This document shows, in pieces, positions 1 to 10,260 of a DNA stretch of 37,299 bases; position 1 is the first letter of the stretch; the number at the start of each line of letters is the position of its first letter. The stretch covers positions 8,877 through 46,175 of the forward strand of contig VHZZ01002894.1 of NCBI GenBank assembly GCA_009801015.1, in the 5' to 3' direction. The notes under the pieces were generated by a model. The model did no database searches. It was not told the DNA's origin and was given only the letters and a program-made list of their open reading frames with translations. Made by a program: the position numbers and the translations under genes. The DNA is from Silene noctiflora (lineage: Eukaryota; Streptophyta; Magnoliopsida; Caryophyllales; Caryophyllaceae).

Positions 1-667
1 ATTTTCCTTCCCTTAAAGATTGTCGTGTGTGTAAACTCATGTAAGACTATTAATTAATTTAGAGCTATGAAAACGTGTTGCTTGAAAATCTCGTGGTGTA
101 CGAGTTGGTTTGGGTTGACTACTTGGCTGGGATGCTGTTTTTGCAGGTATAGGAAGTCAAATTTAATTGGCTAGGGAGGAGCAGAAATAGCTGTTTTCTG
201 CTTCTGTTTCTGTCTTCTGCGACGGAATTTCCGTCGCAAAACTAGACTTTTGGTTTGACTGAACAAATGAGCAGACCGTCGCAACAGTGACTTGCGACGG
301 AAATTCCGTAGCAAAAAAAAAATCCTGCGATGGAATTTTCGTCGCAAAGCCTGACTTTTGGTTTGACTGAACAAATGAGCAGATCGTCGCAACAATGACT
401 TGCGGCGGAAATTCCGTAGCAAAAGAAAACACCTGCGACGAAATTTCCGTCGCAAATCCTGACTTTTTCGTTGACAACAAAGCTTACGGAAAAACCGTTG
501 CAAGTCCTTTTGCAACGGACATTCCGTCGCAAAATTTCCGTCGCATAGTTTATTTTTGCGTCAATAGTTTGGGACGGCTGCTTTCCGTCGCAATATATAA
601 TTTTGCGACGGATTTACTGTTCTTGCGACGGAATTTTCCGTCGCTATTTGACCTTTTCTTTGTAGTG
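1..667 (-). mobile_element. CACTA (En/Spm-like) DNA transposon end, partial
   Basis: Read on the minus strand the block begins CACTACAAAGAAAAGG at 667, which is the typical terminus of plant CACTA elements. Behind it, between about 219 and 655, lie many copies of a subterminal motif close to GCGACGGAAATTCCGTCGC in both orientations, many of them palindromic. Such arrays are the transposase-binding subterminal repeats of CACTA elements. The bases after the end are 'taa', which would be one copy of the 3-bp target duplication. The other end is not in the window. No transposase sequence is visible; open frames here are only translations of the repeat. The left limit is the window edge and the true extent is unknown. 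Confidence 0.7.
219..655. repeat. Subterminal GCGACGGAA/TTCCGTCGC repeat array
   Basis: About ten copies of a GCGACGGAA-type half site or its complement, often paired head to head as near-perfect palindromes. A longer unit of about 120 bp is itself duplicated: both copies carry 'gacttttggtttgactgaac' (about 245-264 and 354-373), followed by 'aaatgagcaga.cgtcgcaaca'. The spacing is irregular and there are no unique spacers, so this is not CRISPR. It belongs to the CACTA end at 667. Confidence 0.75.
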
Positions 668-674
668 TAAATGA

Positions 675-1277
675 CTCAAATTTAAGTGTATAATACACGG
701 TTGTCGGAATTAAGGTCCCAAAACAAAAATGTCTGTAATTTGTATGGATGGTTTGTCGTGTCAGATAAAGCATGCACACAAATTTTGAGAAGCAACAAAA
801 GACATTTGAGGGTGCCGGTATGCAATAAACGAGTTACGTACGAAAATCAAGTACTCTTTAAAAATAGATGAATCTTGCTTATTTAGAGCTGAAAATCGAA
901 TACGGTAACTCATGAAATGACACCTGACACATGCTTCTTAAACTGGGAAGAGAATAAACATGACCCAGTACGACCTTCCAAACAGCTCAAATTTAAGTGT
1001 ATAATATACGATTTTCGGGATTTCAGGGTCTCGGATCAAAAGTGTTCGTAAATCTGATGGATGGTTTCTCGTGTGAGATAAAACATCCACACAAATTTTG
1101 AGAAACAACAGAGGACATTTGAGGGCCATGAGGGGTGCCGGTAAACGATAAACGAGTGTGGGACGTAAATCCGGTACACCTTAAAAATAGATGAATACTT
1201 CTTATTTTGAGCTGAAAATCAAAATACGATTACTTATGAAGCGTCTCCTAGTAAGCTCAAATTTAAGTGTACAACCT
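675..1277. repeat. Diverged tandem duplication, about 311-bp period
   Basis: A unit that starts 'ctcaaatttaagtgta' occurs at 675, at 986 and, truncated, at 1256. The first two copies share landmarks in the same order: 'atggatggttt.tcgtgt', 'cacacaaattttgagaa', 'gacatttgaggg', 'ttaaaaatagatgaat' and 'gagctgaaaatc'. They differ at many scattered positions, so the duplication is old. No coding potential is visible. It abuts the CACTA end. Confidence 0.8.
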
Positions 1278-1990
1278 CCTAAATCCTAATAGGCTCAAAT
1301 ATACTGATATAACATTTTTTAAATTTTCATAAACATAACCAATACCGTAGAGGTAGATCTGAAAAATTTCGTAAAATATAGATTAATAAGAGTGAGTTTG
1401 AATCGATTAGTTTAATTACGTTAATGATAAAAACCATTGTCGCAGAATGAAAACCATTTTTTTCTTTAAATTATATGTACGTTATATGTAAGTTAGTTAC
1501 GTTAATGATGAAAAACCGTATTATGTCATCAAAATGAAGACCGCTACTGAAATTATATTACGTCAAGTCCTGAATTATAGACTTATTTATAATGTTACAG
1601 TATTGCACATTTAATAACACTTATTTATATGCTTGTTATTATGACCCGTGTATTTTTTGCACGGGTTTAAAACTAGTATGTAGCTAAACATAACTACAAT
1701 TGAAAACGTTCGTTAGTAAATGTGAGAAAAACAAATGTCCTAAATAAAATTGAATGGAGGGAATACACAACATAAGCAGGCTTGAGCTTGAGGTCGAGGT
1801 TTACAATCCATTAAAACCTAGTTAAATAGCATAACTAATACATGTAATAGAGTAACATATAAAAGGCCCAGTCAGAACTGGCCCATGTTAACAATATCTC
1901 ACCAATGAGCCCAAAACTTAAGTCTAATTTAGGTTGAACCCAAATAGTTGTATAAGACCATTTCATACATAAGAGTGACTTGGTAAACGT
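1278..1990. other. AT-rich intergenic DNA with a Helitron-like 3' end
   Basis: No gene is seen. The only structured piece is the hairpin plus CTAG at 1644-1676, listed separately. The rest is AT-rich and of unknown origin, probably old transposon debris. Confidence 0.5.
1644..1676 (+). mobile_element. Helitron-like 3' terminus (hairpin + CTAG)
   Basis: A perfect 7-bp stem, ACCCGTG (1644-1650) with CACGGGT (1660-1666), is followed six bases later by CTAG (1673-1676) and then T. Helitrons end in a short GC-rich hairpin followed by CTRR and insert between A and T. I cannot point to a matching 5' end upstream. The same hairpin type recurs at 4692, 7548 and 7710, which supports a family of elements. 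Confidence 0.6.
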
Positions 1991-1997
1991 GTCATTC

Positions 1998-2265
1998 GCG
2001 TTGGGTTCGGATCGAGTAATTTTGGATCGGGCTATCTTCGGGTTAAAAAGTTATTGGGTCATTTTTGGTTGAGTCATTTCGGATCGGGTCCTTTTGGGAT
2101 GGATTAATTTGGGTCGTTTGGGTCATTTTGGGTCATGATTAAGTCTTAATAAGTCATCTTCGATCAATCGAGTCATTTCGGGTCACTTTGGGTCAGGTCT
2201 ATCAGGTCACTTTTGGGTCATTTTCGAATTAATCTTATCGAATCGGGTCATTTGGGTGATTCAGC
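1998..2265. repeat. Degenerate GGGTC/GGGTCATTT minisatellite
   Basis: Some twenty irregular copies of 'gggtcatttt', 'gggtcgg' and close variants in one direction. No reading frame crosses it convincingly. It is composed like the complement of the GACCC array at 2797-3305. Confidence 0.8.
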
Positions 2266-2796
2266 TTTGCCAAGAACTAGCCTAATAAGGACAAATCCAA
2301 TTACATTTTATAATATAAATATTAAATGATTAAATGATATATTATTATTTTATAAACTAATATTGATAACTTGCATATCTAAGATACAATATATTCATTA
2401 TAAAATATTCGGTTGTCAAAATAAAACTATTAGCTAAGGAAACATTTGGGTTTATTTTACTTTTGAATCCGTTTTATGTTATAAAACGATCTCATAAGAG
2501 AGTTGTCGTAAGTAGAAATATAGCCGCTAAAAAAGATGGCTTGCATCATTTTATCTGTTTATTTAATATCATTTTTTAAATTTAAACAATTTTAATTTCA
2601 CTCACATGCAGTTAAAAAAATTGAAAAATTCAAAAATTTTAGTTAAATTTTCAATAGTTTTTTGAGTTTCCCTTATAGCATCACTCGTCCACCTCGTTGA
2701 AATTTTTCACTCCCTAGTTGTAAATCCTATCTTCGCCCACTGTTCATATGTATAACATATTGCGGTATATTTTAAAGTGACTACAGCTGGCAAGTC
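2266..2796. other. AT-rich spacer between two minisatellites
   Basis: Nothing recognisable. The stretch is AT-rich, with one 'acgatctcataagaga' fragment near 2486 that resembles ends of small inverted-repeat elements elsewhere in the window. Confidence 0.4.
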
Positions 2797-3305
2797 TGAC
2801 CCGACCCGAGTGACCCGCACCCAAGTAAACCCGACCCGACAGGACCTGAAAATATTGTGACCCGAAATCGGCCCGACTTAACTCGATGACGACCCGTAAC
2901 CCGACATGACCCGATTATCACAGACCCGAACCCGACTCAGACCCGACCCGATATTGACCCGACCCGATACTGACCCGACTAATGATGACCCAACAATTAT
3001 TAAGCTTAATTTTGATCAAAATGAAAGTGATTTTGTGTTAAGATTGATAAATTTGACCTAATAATGAAGTAATTAAACTAAATAATAGGTTAAAAACTAA
3101 ATTTAATGGTTAAAAATTGTAGTAATGCGATGAAGTAGCCAGACCCGATAATGACCCGACCCAAACACGACCCGACCCGATACTTCATTTGACCTGAAAT
3201 GACCCGACCCGATAACGACTCAAACCCGACCCGACTCGACTCGAAAGAGTAGACTGACCTGATATGACCCGACTCGGCTTGATCCGACCCAACTGACCCG
3301 ATTGC
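2797..3305. repeat. Degenerate GACCCGACCCGA minisatellite
   Basis: Dozens of irregular copies of GACCCGA with interspersed 'tgacccgat', interrupted at about 3005-3140 by AT-rich sequence. The left boundary is 'ggcaagtctgacccgaccc' and the right boundary 'gacccgattgccacctc'. The word GGCAA therefore points inward from the left and appears as its complement TTGCC at the right, suggesting short imperfect inverted ends. An apparent minus-strand open frame at 3090-3329 is only translated repeat. Confidence 0.8.
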
Positions 3306-3735
3306 CACCTCTAAAAGTGACAATATCACTACTCATGATATATTATTTCACCATGTTGTAAGAATAATTGACAGTAAAATTATTTATTCTGGAGCATCTA
3401 TCTTAACTATTTGTTTACTTAATTCCCTACTTATTTTATAATTAACGACCATGAAAGAATAATCTCATTACATAAGTATACCATTTTTTTTCTTTTCTTT
3501 ATGTATAATATTTTTGACAATTTCTCTATATGTAATACTCACATTTTGGAACCCTCATAGCCTAAGACACATCAAAAAAATTTGGTCAACAATATGTAAA
3601 GCTCTTACAACCACATAGTTCGCCAAGGCAGCGGCGGTTGTGATGAGGTGTAGAGGATGTATGTGCATCACTTTCTCAAAAATAAATACAAATTTGATTG
3701 ATGAAACAACACATTAATTATGTTTGTTCTAGTTT
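3306..3735. other. AT-rich intergenic DNA
   Basis: No gene, RNA or clear repeat is seen here. Confidence 0.4.
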
Positions 3736-3790
3736 TCTATATATAAAAGCTAAGTCTTTTTAAAGATTTCTATTGGCTAATTAATTTTAG
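3736..3790 (+). mobile_element. Helitron-like 5' terminus
   Basis: The stretch starting TCTATATATAAAAGC and ending in 'attggctaattaattttag' is closely similar, in the same order and spacing, to 36865-36920 (TCTACATAGTATAAAAGC ... 'gattggctcttaattttcag'). Helitrons begin with TC and have AT-rich 5' ends of this kind. The base before the TC here is T rather than the expected A, so the exact first base is uncertain. The nearest downstream 3' end on the same strand is at 7579, which would give an element of about 3.8 kb. Confidence 0.45.
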
Positions 3791-4691
3791 GGTTCATGGG
3801 AATAATCCAAACTATACCTCTCCTTCACATATTAATCCATACTAACTTTTAACTGACAATAATCTAAACTATTGACTCATTTATCTTTTACTAAACTTAT
3901 GAAAGTTATACTACCTATTTAATCAAACTAAAAACTAAACCCAGAAAATCAATCTAACAAGTAACAATGAAGAAAATTCACTTAAGCATCAATACAACCC
4001 ACACAATTAATTCAACTATGAACAAAACTCCCTTTACCTCAATCAACTTAAAAATAAAACCCATAAAATCAATCCAAGAATAACAAATTCCAATAGCAAA
4101 GGGAACAACAGTGGAAAATGTAAAACAGAACTTAACTCAAACACAATCACAAATATTCTTTCTCAAAACACCTACGGTTGATAAGCTTGAACTTGAAGAT
4201 CATGGTGAAGATGATGGTATTATAAATACTTGTTGTAGGAGTTTTTTTTTTTATATTTTTTTACAACCTAGTCATTTTTGGTATTCTGGGAAAATGATAC
4301 ATGTAATGATACAAGTACACAAATTTTGCTTTTCACTTTGTGTTTAGATTTGGGAAATTAAAGATTGATAAAACCCTTTTTTCCTTCTTGATCTACGTTC
4401 AAAATTAAAGCTTGAGTTTGAGTCCTTTTATTGGTATTGGTGAATAAGTTTGATTGGCTTTTGTATTTGTGTAAATTGGTTAATTGATTAGGAGTTTTTT
4501 CTGGGTTTTTCTGAAATATGGGGTTGGAGTGATAGATTGAGGGATTACTATAATATTTTGGGTTTTGATTAATATTGAAAATTGAGTAAACGAATTAGGG
4601 AATGATTTGAGATAATTTAGTAACATCTTCAGACTTTTTCGGGTTTTGTTTTTAATTTGGGGGAAAGTTGATGGAGAAAGAAGAAGAACAA
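3791..4691. other. AT-rich DNA, no gene supported
   Basis: The stretch is open for short distances only (for example 4111-4347 on the plus strand). I find no domain, splice pattern or similarity that I recognise. It may be the inside of a Helitron-like element beginning at 3736. Confidence 0.4.
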
Positions 4692-4720
4692 CTAGTGTAA
4701 CACCCGTGAAAATTCACGGG
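4692..4720 (-). mobile_element. Helitron-like 3' terminus, minus strand
   Basis: On the minus strand an 8-bp palindromic stem, CCCGTGAA (4713-4720 as complement) with TTCACGGG (4703-4710 as complement), is followed by TGTTACA and then CTAG (4695 down to 4692) and T. This is the Helitron 3' pattern pointing left, so any element would extend rightward from 4692. Immediately inside it, the unit 'attcacggggttaatttcaa' is duplicated in tandem (about 4712 and 4736). Confidence 0.55.
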
Positions 4721-6538
4721 GTTAATTTCAATTTACATTCACGGGGTTAATTTCAATTTTGTAAAGTATGTGATCAATTACCGTCGTTAGATAATCTAAT
4801 AACATATTTTATGTATATGTAAAGGTCTTAGTATAAGTAGATAAAAAAGTATATAAATAATCATATATTAAAGTACGTTTAGAAAATTTCTTGAAAATAA
4901 GTTATACGAAAAAGTTATAAAAACGGTACATATAATGTTATGCGTTATTAAAAAAGTAGGTTTTATAAAACTGTTGTCAATTAAGTGTGAAGTAGTCATA
5001 GAACTTTGAGTTCTTTTAACGGAAGTAAAAAGTACGGTAATACGACAAAGTAATACGTGATTTATTTTTAAAAAATCATTAAACATTAGACGTTTGGCAT
5101 ATCAATTGAGAAAGCGTAATCTATACATCAGAAATGAGAAATTATTAATTTTCAGTAAAGTACGTTTTAGTTAAAAATTTAGAAAAAAAATTGTTTCAAA
5201 TAACTTATAATCTGAAATTTAATGAAATTATTTAATTTAAATAAACGGAATACTGTATTCTGAAATCAAGTATAGTTATTAAACCCGACCATAGACAAAC
5301 TCGAATACAATCATTTTAAAGAAGAAAAAAAAAAAACGAAACATTGATTAAAGACACAGTGTACAACTATACACCATATCATTCAACATTCTATCCCAAC
5401 ATTCAACACCATACATTTCCAGAACACTTTCTTCATCATTCTTGATCCAAAAAAATCTCGAAATTTCTCAACAAAAATGGTTTGATCATTATTTCAATAA
5501 TCATCATCATCTTTTGATTTTCGATCTCAACATATAGGTATCATAGTATGTTTGTCGATTTCGATTGAAATCAATGCCACTTTGATATTGGAAATGGAAA
5601 AAAATGGTAGATCCGTAATGAAAATTTGAAGATGGAGAAGGGGATAAAAAGGGGTTCCCTTTCACCCATTAGACTTAGACGGAAGAGGGTCAACTGCAGA
5701 TTCGAACCAAATCTAAAAAGCTAACACAGTAAGAAGTAGGATCTTTTCCGNCGTGTAACAGTGAGAACTGACTCGCCAACAAATACCCCGTCTTCTGTAG
5801 TTCTTGCTCACATCTAGAGGCTCCTTCTCCTACTGCTATATATACTGATTCTTAAGAGCATGGTTAAATTCCCTTATTCACGGTTGGCTATGGAATAAAT
5901 CCTTCACCGACAAATGCTTCGACTGCTTCTTCATCTGGGTAAGTCTAACTCCAAAATTGAGTTGGCTAATAGTAAGCAATGGTGCAATGGCCATGGGAGA
6001 ATATATAGTTCGGTTTCTTGATTTTTTAGAAGAGAAAGTGTAATGTTTAGAGCTTGATAATTGCAAAATGAGAAAACTTATGATAATGACTCGGTATTTA
6101 CAGATTTTAGAAGACAAAAGAGGAGAAGAAAAAGAGTTTGCTGGCCCTTGAAGTTCTCGAGCAACATTGAGAAGCAAAAGGGTTATTGGAATTTGATCAA
6201 CATGATTAATAGAAGTATATTGTTAGGCCATTGATGTTTAGGCAGTATAATTAATATTTAGGGATACTAAATCTGTATTATATTATTGGAATACTAAATC
6301 TGTATTATATTTAGGGATTATGCCCAATTCGGTTTTTCGAACCTGATTATGACCAATTCGATTTGTCGAACCTGATTATGCCCAATTAGGTTTTGCCTAG
6401 GTGGTTTATTTAATGCCTACTTGGGAAGTTCTTATTGGTTTAATTACCACTAAGAAGCCCAAGGTGAATGAGAAGGCTTGAATATGCAAATTTTGAAATT
6501 TGGTTGCGTCACATCAGCTTTTTAACATTCTTATTTTA
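4721..6538. other. Intergenic or transposon interior, with one ambiguous base
   Basis: AT-rich sequence without a supported gene. Position 5751 is the only N in the window. A minus-strand open frame at 5878-6177 has no recognisable domain, signal or partner exon. Around 6325-6395 the phrase 'gcccaatt.ggttttcgaacctgattatg' is repeated about three times with changes, a short tandem repeat. Confidence 0.4.
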
Positions 6539-6540
6539 TA

Positions 6541-6856
6541 CTCCCTCTCATCCACTATCTTCTTCCCCTTTTAAGTGGGCACGGAGATTAAGGGAGGGAG
6601 TATTATATTGATAAAAGAAAATGTGGGGTTGAGGGATTGTAGAGGGGTATAAATAAAATAAGAGTAAAAAAGTTGGTGGGGTTTGGTGATAAGAGAGATG
6701 AATGAATAAAATAAGAGTAAAAATGTTGGGTGGGGTTTGTGATAGGGGAGAGGGATGAATAAAATAAGAGTAAATTGTTACCAAAAATAGAAAGGGGAAG
6801 AAAGCCTGAATAATCCGTTTTAGGAAATAGGGAAGAAAATAGCGGATAGGAGGGAG
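6541..6856. mobile_element. Stowaway-like MITE
   Basis: Terminal inverted repeats CTCCCTC...GAGGGAG lie between TA dinucleotides (6539-6540 and 6857-6858), as in Stowaway (Tc1/mariner-type) MITEs. The inverted similarity extends inward: the left 'ctccctctcatccactatct' pairs with the complement of the right 'agcggataggagggag', and both continue into 'tcttccc'. An extra GAGGGAG followed by TA near 6594-6602 suggests a second, shorter element or an internal duplication. It is non-coding; the minus-strand frames here are low-complexity translations. Confidence 0.7.
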
Positions 6857-7082
6857 TATATATAATGATAAAAAATGGGGTCCACAACCTTATTATGACC
6901 TGAAACCTTACGGTCTATAACAGGTGAAAATTAGGCTAATTAGTTTAGTGAAAGATAAATGGGGTAATAATTCAGATTTTTCTCAGTTAAATGTGAGTAT
7001 GGATTAATATGAGAAGAGGAGATATAAGTTGGATTATTCTCATACCTTAATTTTATAAGGATTAAAAAACATTGAAAATTGA

Positions 7083-7118
7083 CTACCCCACCACTACCCC
7101 ACCACTACCCCTACTACT
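7083..7118. repeat. Short CCCCACCACTA tandem repeat
   Basis: 'accccaccact' is repeated about three times, a simple minisatellite. Confidence 0.7.
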
Positions 7119-7547
7119 TAATAGAAATTATAGAATTCATTTTATTTCAAGGTTGTATGTTTTTTCATGTTTTATAGATAAGCAGATGATTATATCAACA
7201 AAAAATTGAAAAATGTAAATTTACATGAATTATTTGATTATTAAGATAAAAAAAAAGTATACCATAACATTTTTATGATAAAATAGTAACCGCTTGATAA
7301 TTTAGTGAAAGACTCTTTCTTCTAAATTTTTGTGAATAAATTATAATTGCGGTTTTTATGAATTGTTTATTAGTTAAAATTCTAGACACGGAAATATTTT
7401 ATCACTACCGTTCAATAGTTATCACTCATTTCAAGCTCTCTCGAATATGTGACTTAATTTACTATACATAATACTCTGAACTATATAACATAAACATTAG
7501 TGTGTGCATTTATTTAAAATTATCTATATCTAATTTTTTAACAGCAA

Positions 7548-7579
7548 ACCCGTACAAAGTTGCACGGGTATAAAACTAG
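7548..7579 (+). mobile_element. Helitron-like 3' terminus
   Basis: The stem ACCCGT (7548-7553) with ACGGGT (7564-7569) is followed by ATAAAA and CTAG (7576-7579) and then T. The layout is the same as at 1644-1676, including the words 'gcacgggt' and 'aaaactagt'. It could be the right end of an element that starts at about 3736. Confidence 0.6.
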
Positions 7580-7709
7580 TGGTTGGTGAAACTTTTTCTT
7601 ACCTTAAAAGGTCATAAGTTAAGTTCAATTCTCAATTAAGTAATTTTTTTAATGTTCTTTCACCATACATTTTGCCTAACTGAATTAGAGTTTTTAATGT
7701 ATAACTCAA

Positions 7710-7739
7710 CTAGTTTACGCTCGTGCAGGTTGCACGGGT
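7710..7739 (-). mobile_element. Helitron-like 3' terminus, minus strand
   Basis: On the minus strand ACCCGTGCA-ACC-TGCACG folds into a 6-bp stem (complement of 722-727 with 731-736 in the 7700s) and is followed by AGCGTAAA and CTAG (7713 down to 7710) and T. It faces the plus-strand terminus at 7579 tail to tail, with about 130 bp between. The element would extend rightward, toward or past the LINE fragment at 7955-8484. Confidence 0.5.
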
Positions 7740-7954
7740 CTGTAAGTAATAATATGCAGTACCTATTTTATACGATAAAACAAAATGTTCGGATTTTACA
7801 AAATAGTTTTTCAATGCTCGGAATTCACAAAACTGAAAAATTGCGTCTTAACTCTTGCGGTGTTATACAACAAATTAAAATAGTTTTTTTTTCTTTATCT
7901 AAAGGGCCCTACCACTATTGCACACTAAGTTTATGCACTAATTCTTATTTAATT

Positions 7955-8484
7955 TTTTTTTTTTTGTTGAAATGTAAGTATATAATAAATCAAAAAGAAG
8001 TTAACATGTACAAAGTAGTTTTACGTAGGCCAAGCCACAGCCTGAACCTACATCAACTGCCTCTCCTCAAGCCAACTAAGATCCCTAGTATTAATAGGGA
8101 GCTTTAACATATACATCATCCTATGCTTACTGTCGTCATCTATAATCCTTCGTGCTATTCTTCCAGGAGGCTCAATTTTACTCTCAATTCGGGTTTTATT
8201 CCTTTGGTGCCAGATATGATAAACCATGGCTACTATCACCATTCCTTGCACATTCCTCTGGATTTTAGATCCTCTTCTCCTTCTGCACCATTCCAAAGTT
8301 CGAGTCATAGGAATATGCATTCTCAGGCTGTCATTAATGGACTCCAACACTCTGCTGCTGAAGGTACATCTGCTAAACAGATGTTCCAACGACTCTACTT
8401 CTAGCTCACACAAACAGCACCTATCATCCTCACATACCCCAATCCTCTTTAGCTTTTCTTTAGTGTTGAGAGCATTCCTTGTTG
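7955..8484 (-). mobile_element. LINE (non-LTR retrotransposon) 3' fragment with zf-RVT domain
   Basis: The minus strand, from about 8484, is open through residues such as 'RNALNTKEKLKRIGVC' and 'CELEVESLEHLFSRC', then 'GMVIVAMVYHIWHQRNKTRI', and stops at 8048. This C-x2-C...H-x4-C arrangement, followed by a 'W-x2-RN' motif, is the zinc-binding domain found after the reverse transcriptase of plant L1-type LINEs. Downstream on the minus strand an A-rich tract (seen as T-rich at about 7956-7968) looks like the poly(A) tail. The reverse transcriptase and endonuclease are missing, so it is a 5'-truncated copy, as is usual for LINEs. The open frame is about 145 codons long. It ends abruptly against the foldback element at 8511. 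Confidence 0.8.
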
Positions 8485-8510
8485 CCTCTCACACATTTGC
8501 CTCTCACACA

Positions 8511-8700
8511 TTCTTATTTAAGACGGCAACTATCCGTCTTAACCTTAAGACCCATAGTTGCCTCTCACACATTTGCAAGTGGGGAGGCAAGTGGATGGAA
8601 AATGGATATACCCACTTGCCTCCTACTTGCAAGTGTGTGAGAGGACCACTATCCGTCTTAAGGTTAAGACGGATAGTGGCCGTCTTAAGCAAGACGGACA
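8511..8700. mobile_element. Foldback MITE with long inverted arms
   Basis: Two arms of roughly 85 bases are near-perfect inverted copies: the left arm (about 8516-8599) runs through 'ttaagacggcaactatccg', 'cctctcacacatttgcaagt' and 'gaggcaagtgg', and the right arm (about 8613-8697) carries the complements in reverse order. Only a short AT-rich loop separates them. Each arm also carries an internal smaller palindrome built on 'cttaagacggatag'. The RNA would form a long hairpin. It is non-coding; the overlapping open frames on both strands are arm translations. The 'cctctcacacatttgcctctcacac' just left of it repeats part of the arm. Confidence 0.75.
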
Positions 8701-9989
8701 CAAGTTTATGTTACTTGATGATATAGATGAATATGGATGTATTAAATGTTCTTGTTTTAATAGAATATAAAGATTTTTTCGTTTTTCACAACCCCAGAGC
8801 TATCAAATCTTAAAATCGCCTCAGCGCTAACGTCGGTATTATAAGTAAATTCTTGATATTTGACAAAAAGACATTATATTGGAAACCAAGTTTCATTGGT
8901 GGAGATAAATTATCAAAACATCTTTTTAAAGAATCACATTTTTACACTTGGAAGACTTTGGTGCTATTTTCACAAACCTCGTAATATAAAACCTCAAAAA
9001 ATCTTACATGTGGCAGGAATATATACATTTATGTATGTGATGATAAGAACCGAAATAGTAAATAATTAATTAAATTATAACCCATTAACCCATACATCAT
9101 TCATGAGCTATCAATTTTTCGTCATATATTATGATGTCACTTTTTTATGATAATGAGATTACTAACTTTCAACTAGGTATGTGAATATATGATATGGTTT
9201 TTTAATCCCTTTTTCTTTGTGTTATTTCATGCATGAAAATCATAACATGGAGTAATTTTTTCGATTGTGAATTTGTGATTAATGCGGAGTATATTATTTA
9301 ATATTTTGTATTTTAATGCATTATTACTTACAAATTAAATACTATGATCACAAAAAGTTATTATATGAGTATGTTTGTAGTGTCAATAGTGTATCGATTC
9401 TGACATTATAATCACAAGTGTACAATGATATTACTCTAAAAGTAAATGTGGTTATCATAGATATGTTTATTCGATTTTAAACAGTGTTGTTGTTCTCTTA
9501 TAGAAACCAATTTGATCAATTATTCTCAAAGAACGAAAACAAATCCGCTAAAAAACAAATATGATAATGATTCGTGATCACATGTATGATAGACATATTT
9601 TCAGAAGTTGTAAACCTTATGAAGATCCTTAAAATCACCATCAAAGAGCATAAATTGAAGAAAAAATGATGATATATTATCATAAGAGAACAAAAAGAAT
9701 AGTAAAATTGACAAGAGAACTAATGCTAAGCCACTAAGAATGCAACCCCATTTTCATTCATATTCCTCTTCCACTTGGCCCTCCTATCTATTCATAGAAA
9801 GTTTGGATCTAGTTAGGAGTATCAAGCTAAGATTGTATTGGTCTCTTTGATGATTATTTCTTAGTCTCCTATCTAATTATTATTTAATCACTTTTAAAGC
9901 TAATTATATTCTTAAATTATTAATCACTTAATTAAGAAGATCAGAGATATCGATAGGATTATTTGGGTTTGTGACGTTTTTGTCACGCT
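8701..9989. other. AT-rich intergenic DNA
   Basis: No gene or clear repeat is seen. Short open frames (for example 8860-9069) have no recognisable domain. Confidence 0.4.
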
Positions 9990-10260
9990 GGCTTTGATAC
10001 CATGTAAGAAGATCATCGTAGCCATTACTTTACCAAAATCTTAAGGTGATGAGTGAAATCTAATCAATGATCTTGTATCTTAGCAAAGATCTTAATAATT
10101 GGAGTTTCACATGTGTCGTACACGAATCAATGATGAGAGAAGTGATCTTTTTTTGGATGAATAATGAGCTACATGTACTCTTTTCATTTATTGTTATTTG
10201 TTTTTAGCATTAACTTATTTTGAGCTACTGTTGTAAACTTTCTATTCTCGTTTTGGGTGC
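9990..10260 (-). mobile_element. Possible Ty1/copia-type LTR relic with primer-binding site
   Basis: The minus strand reads TGGTATCAAAGCC at 10002-9990, directly after an LTR-like CA (complement of 'tg' at 10003). TGGTATCAGAGC-type sequence complementary to initiator methionine tRNA is the usual primer-binding site of plant copia elements. The LTR would lie to the right, from 10003. Its far end is not defined and no gag-pol sequence is visible. This is a fossil and the call is tentative. Confidence 0.35.

Noticed and set aside
219-655. Regular repeats that could suggest a CRISPR array
   Set aside because: The units are palindromic, irregularly spaced and lack unique spacers; they fit CACTA subterminal repeats in a plant genome.
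5878-6177. 99-codon minus-strand frame as a gene
   Set aside because: No domain, signal peptide or homology that I recognise, and it lies in transposon-rich DNA.
7584-7660. SINE-like boxes between the two facing Helitron ends
   Set aside because: 'aagttcaattctca' resembles a B box, but the A box is unconvincing and there is no body or tail.
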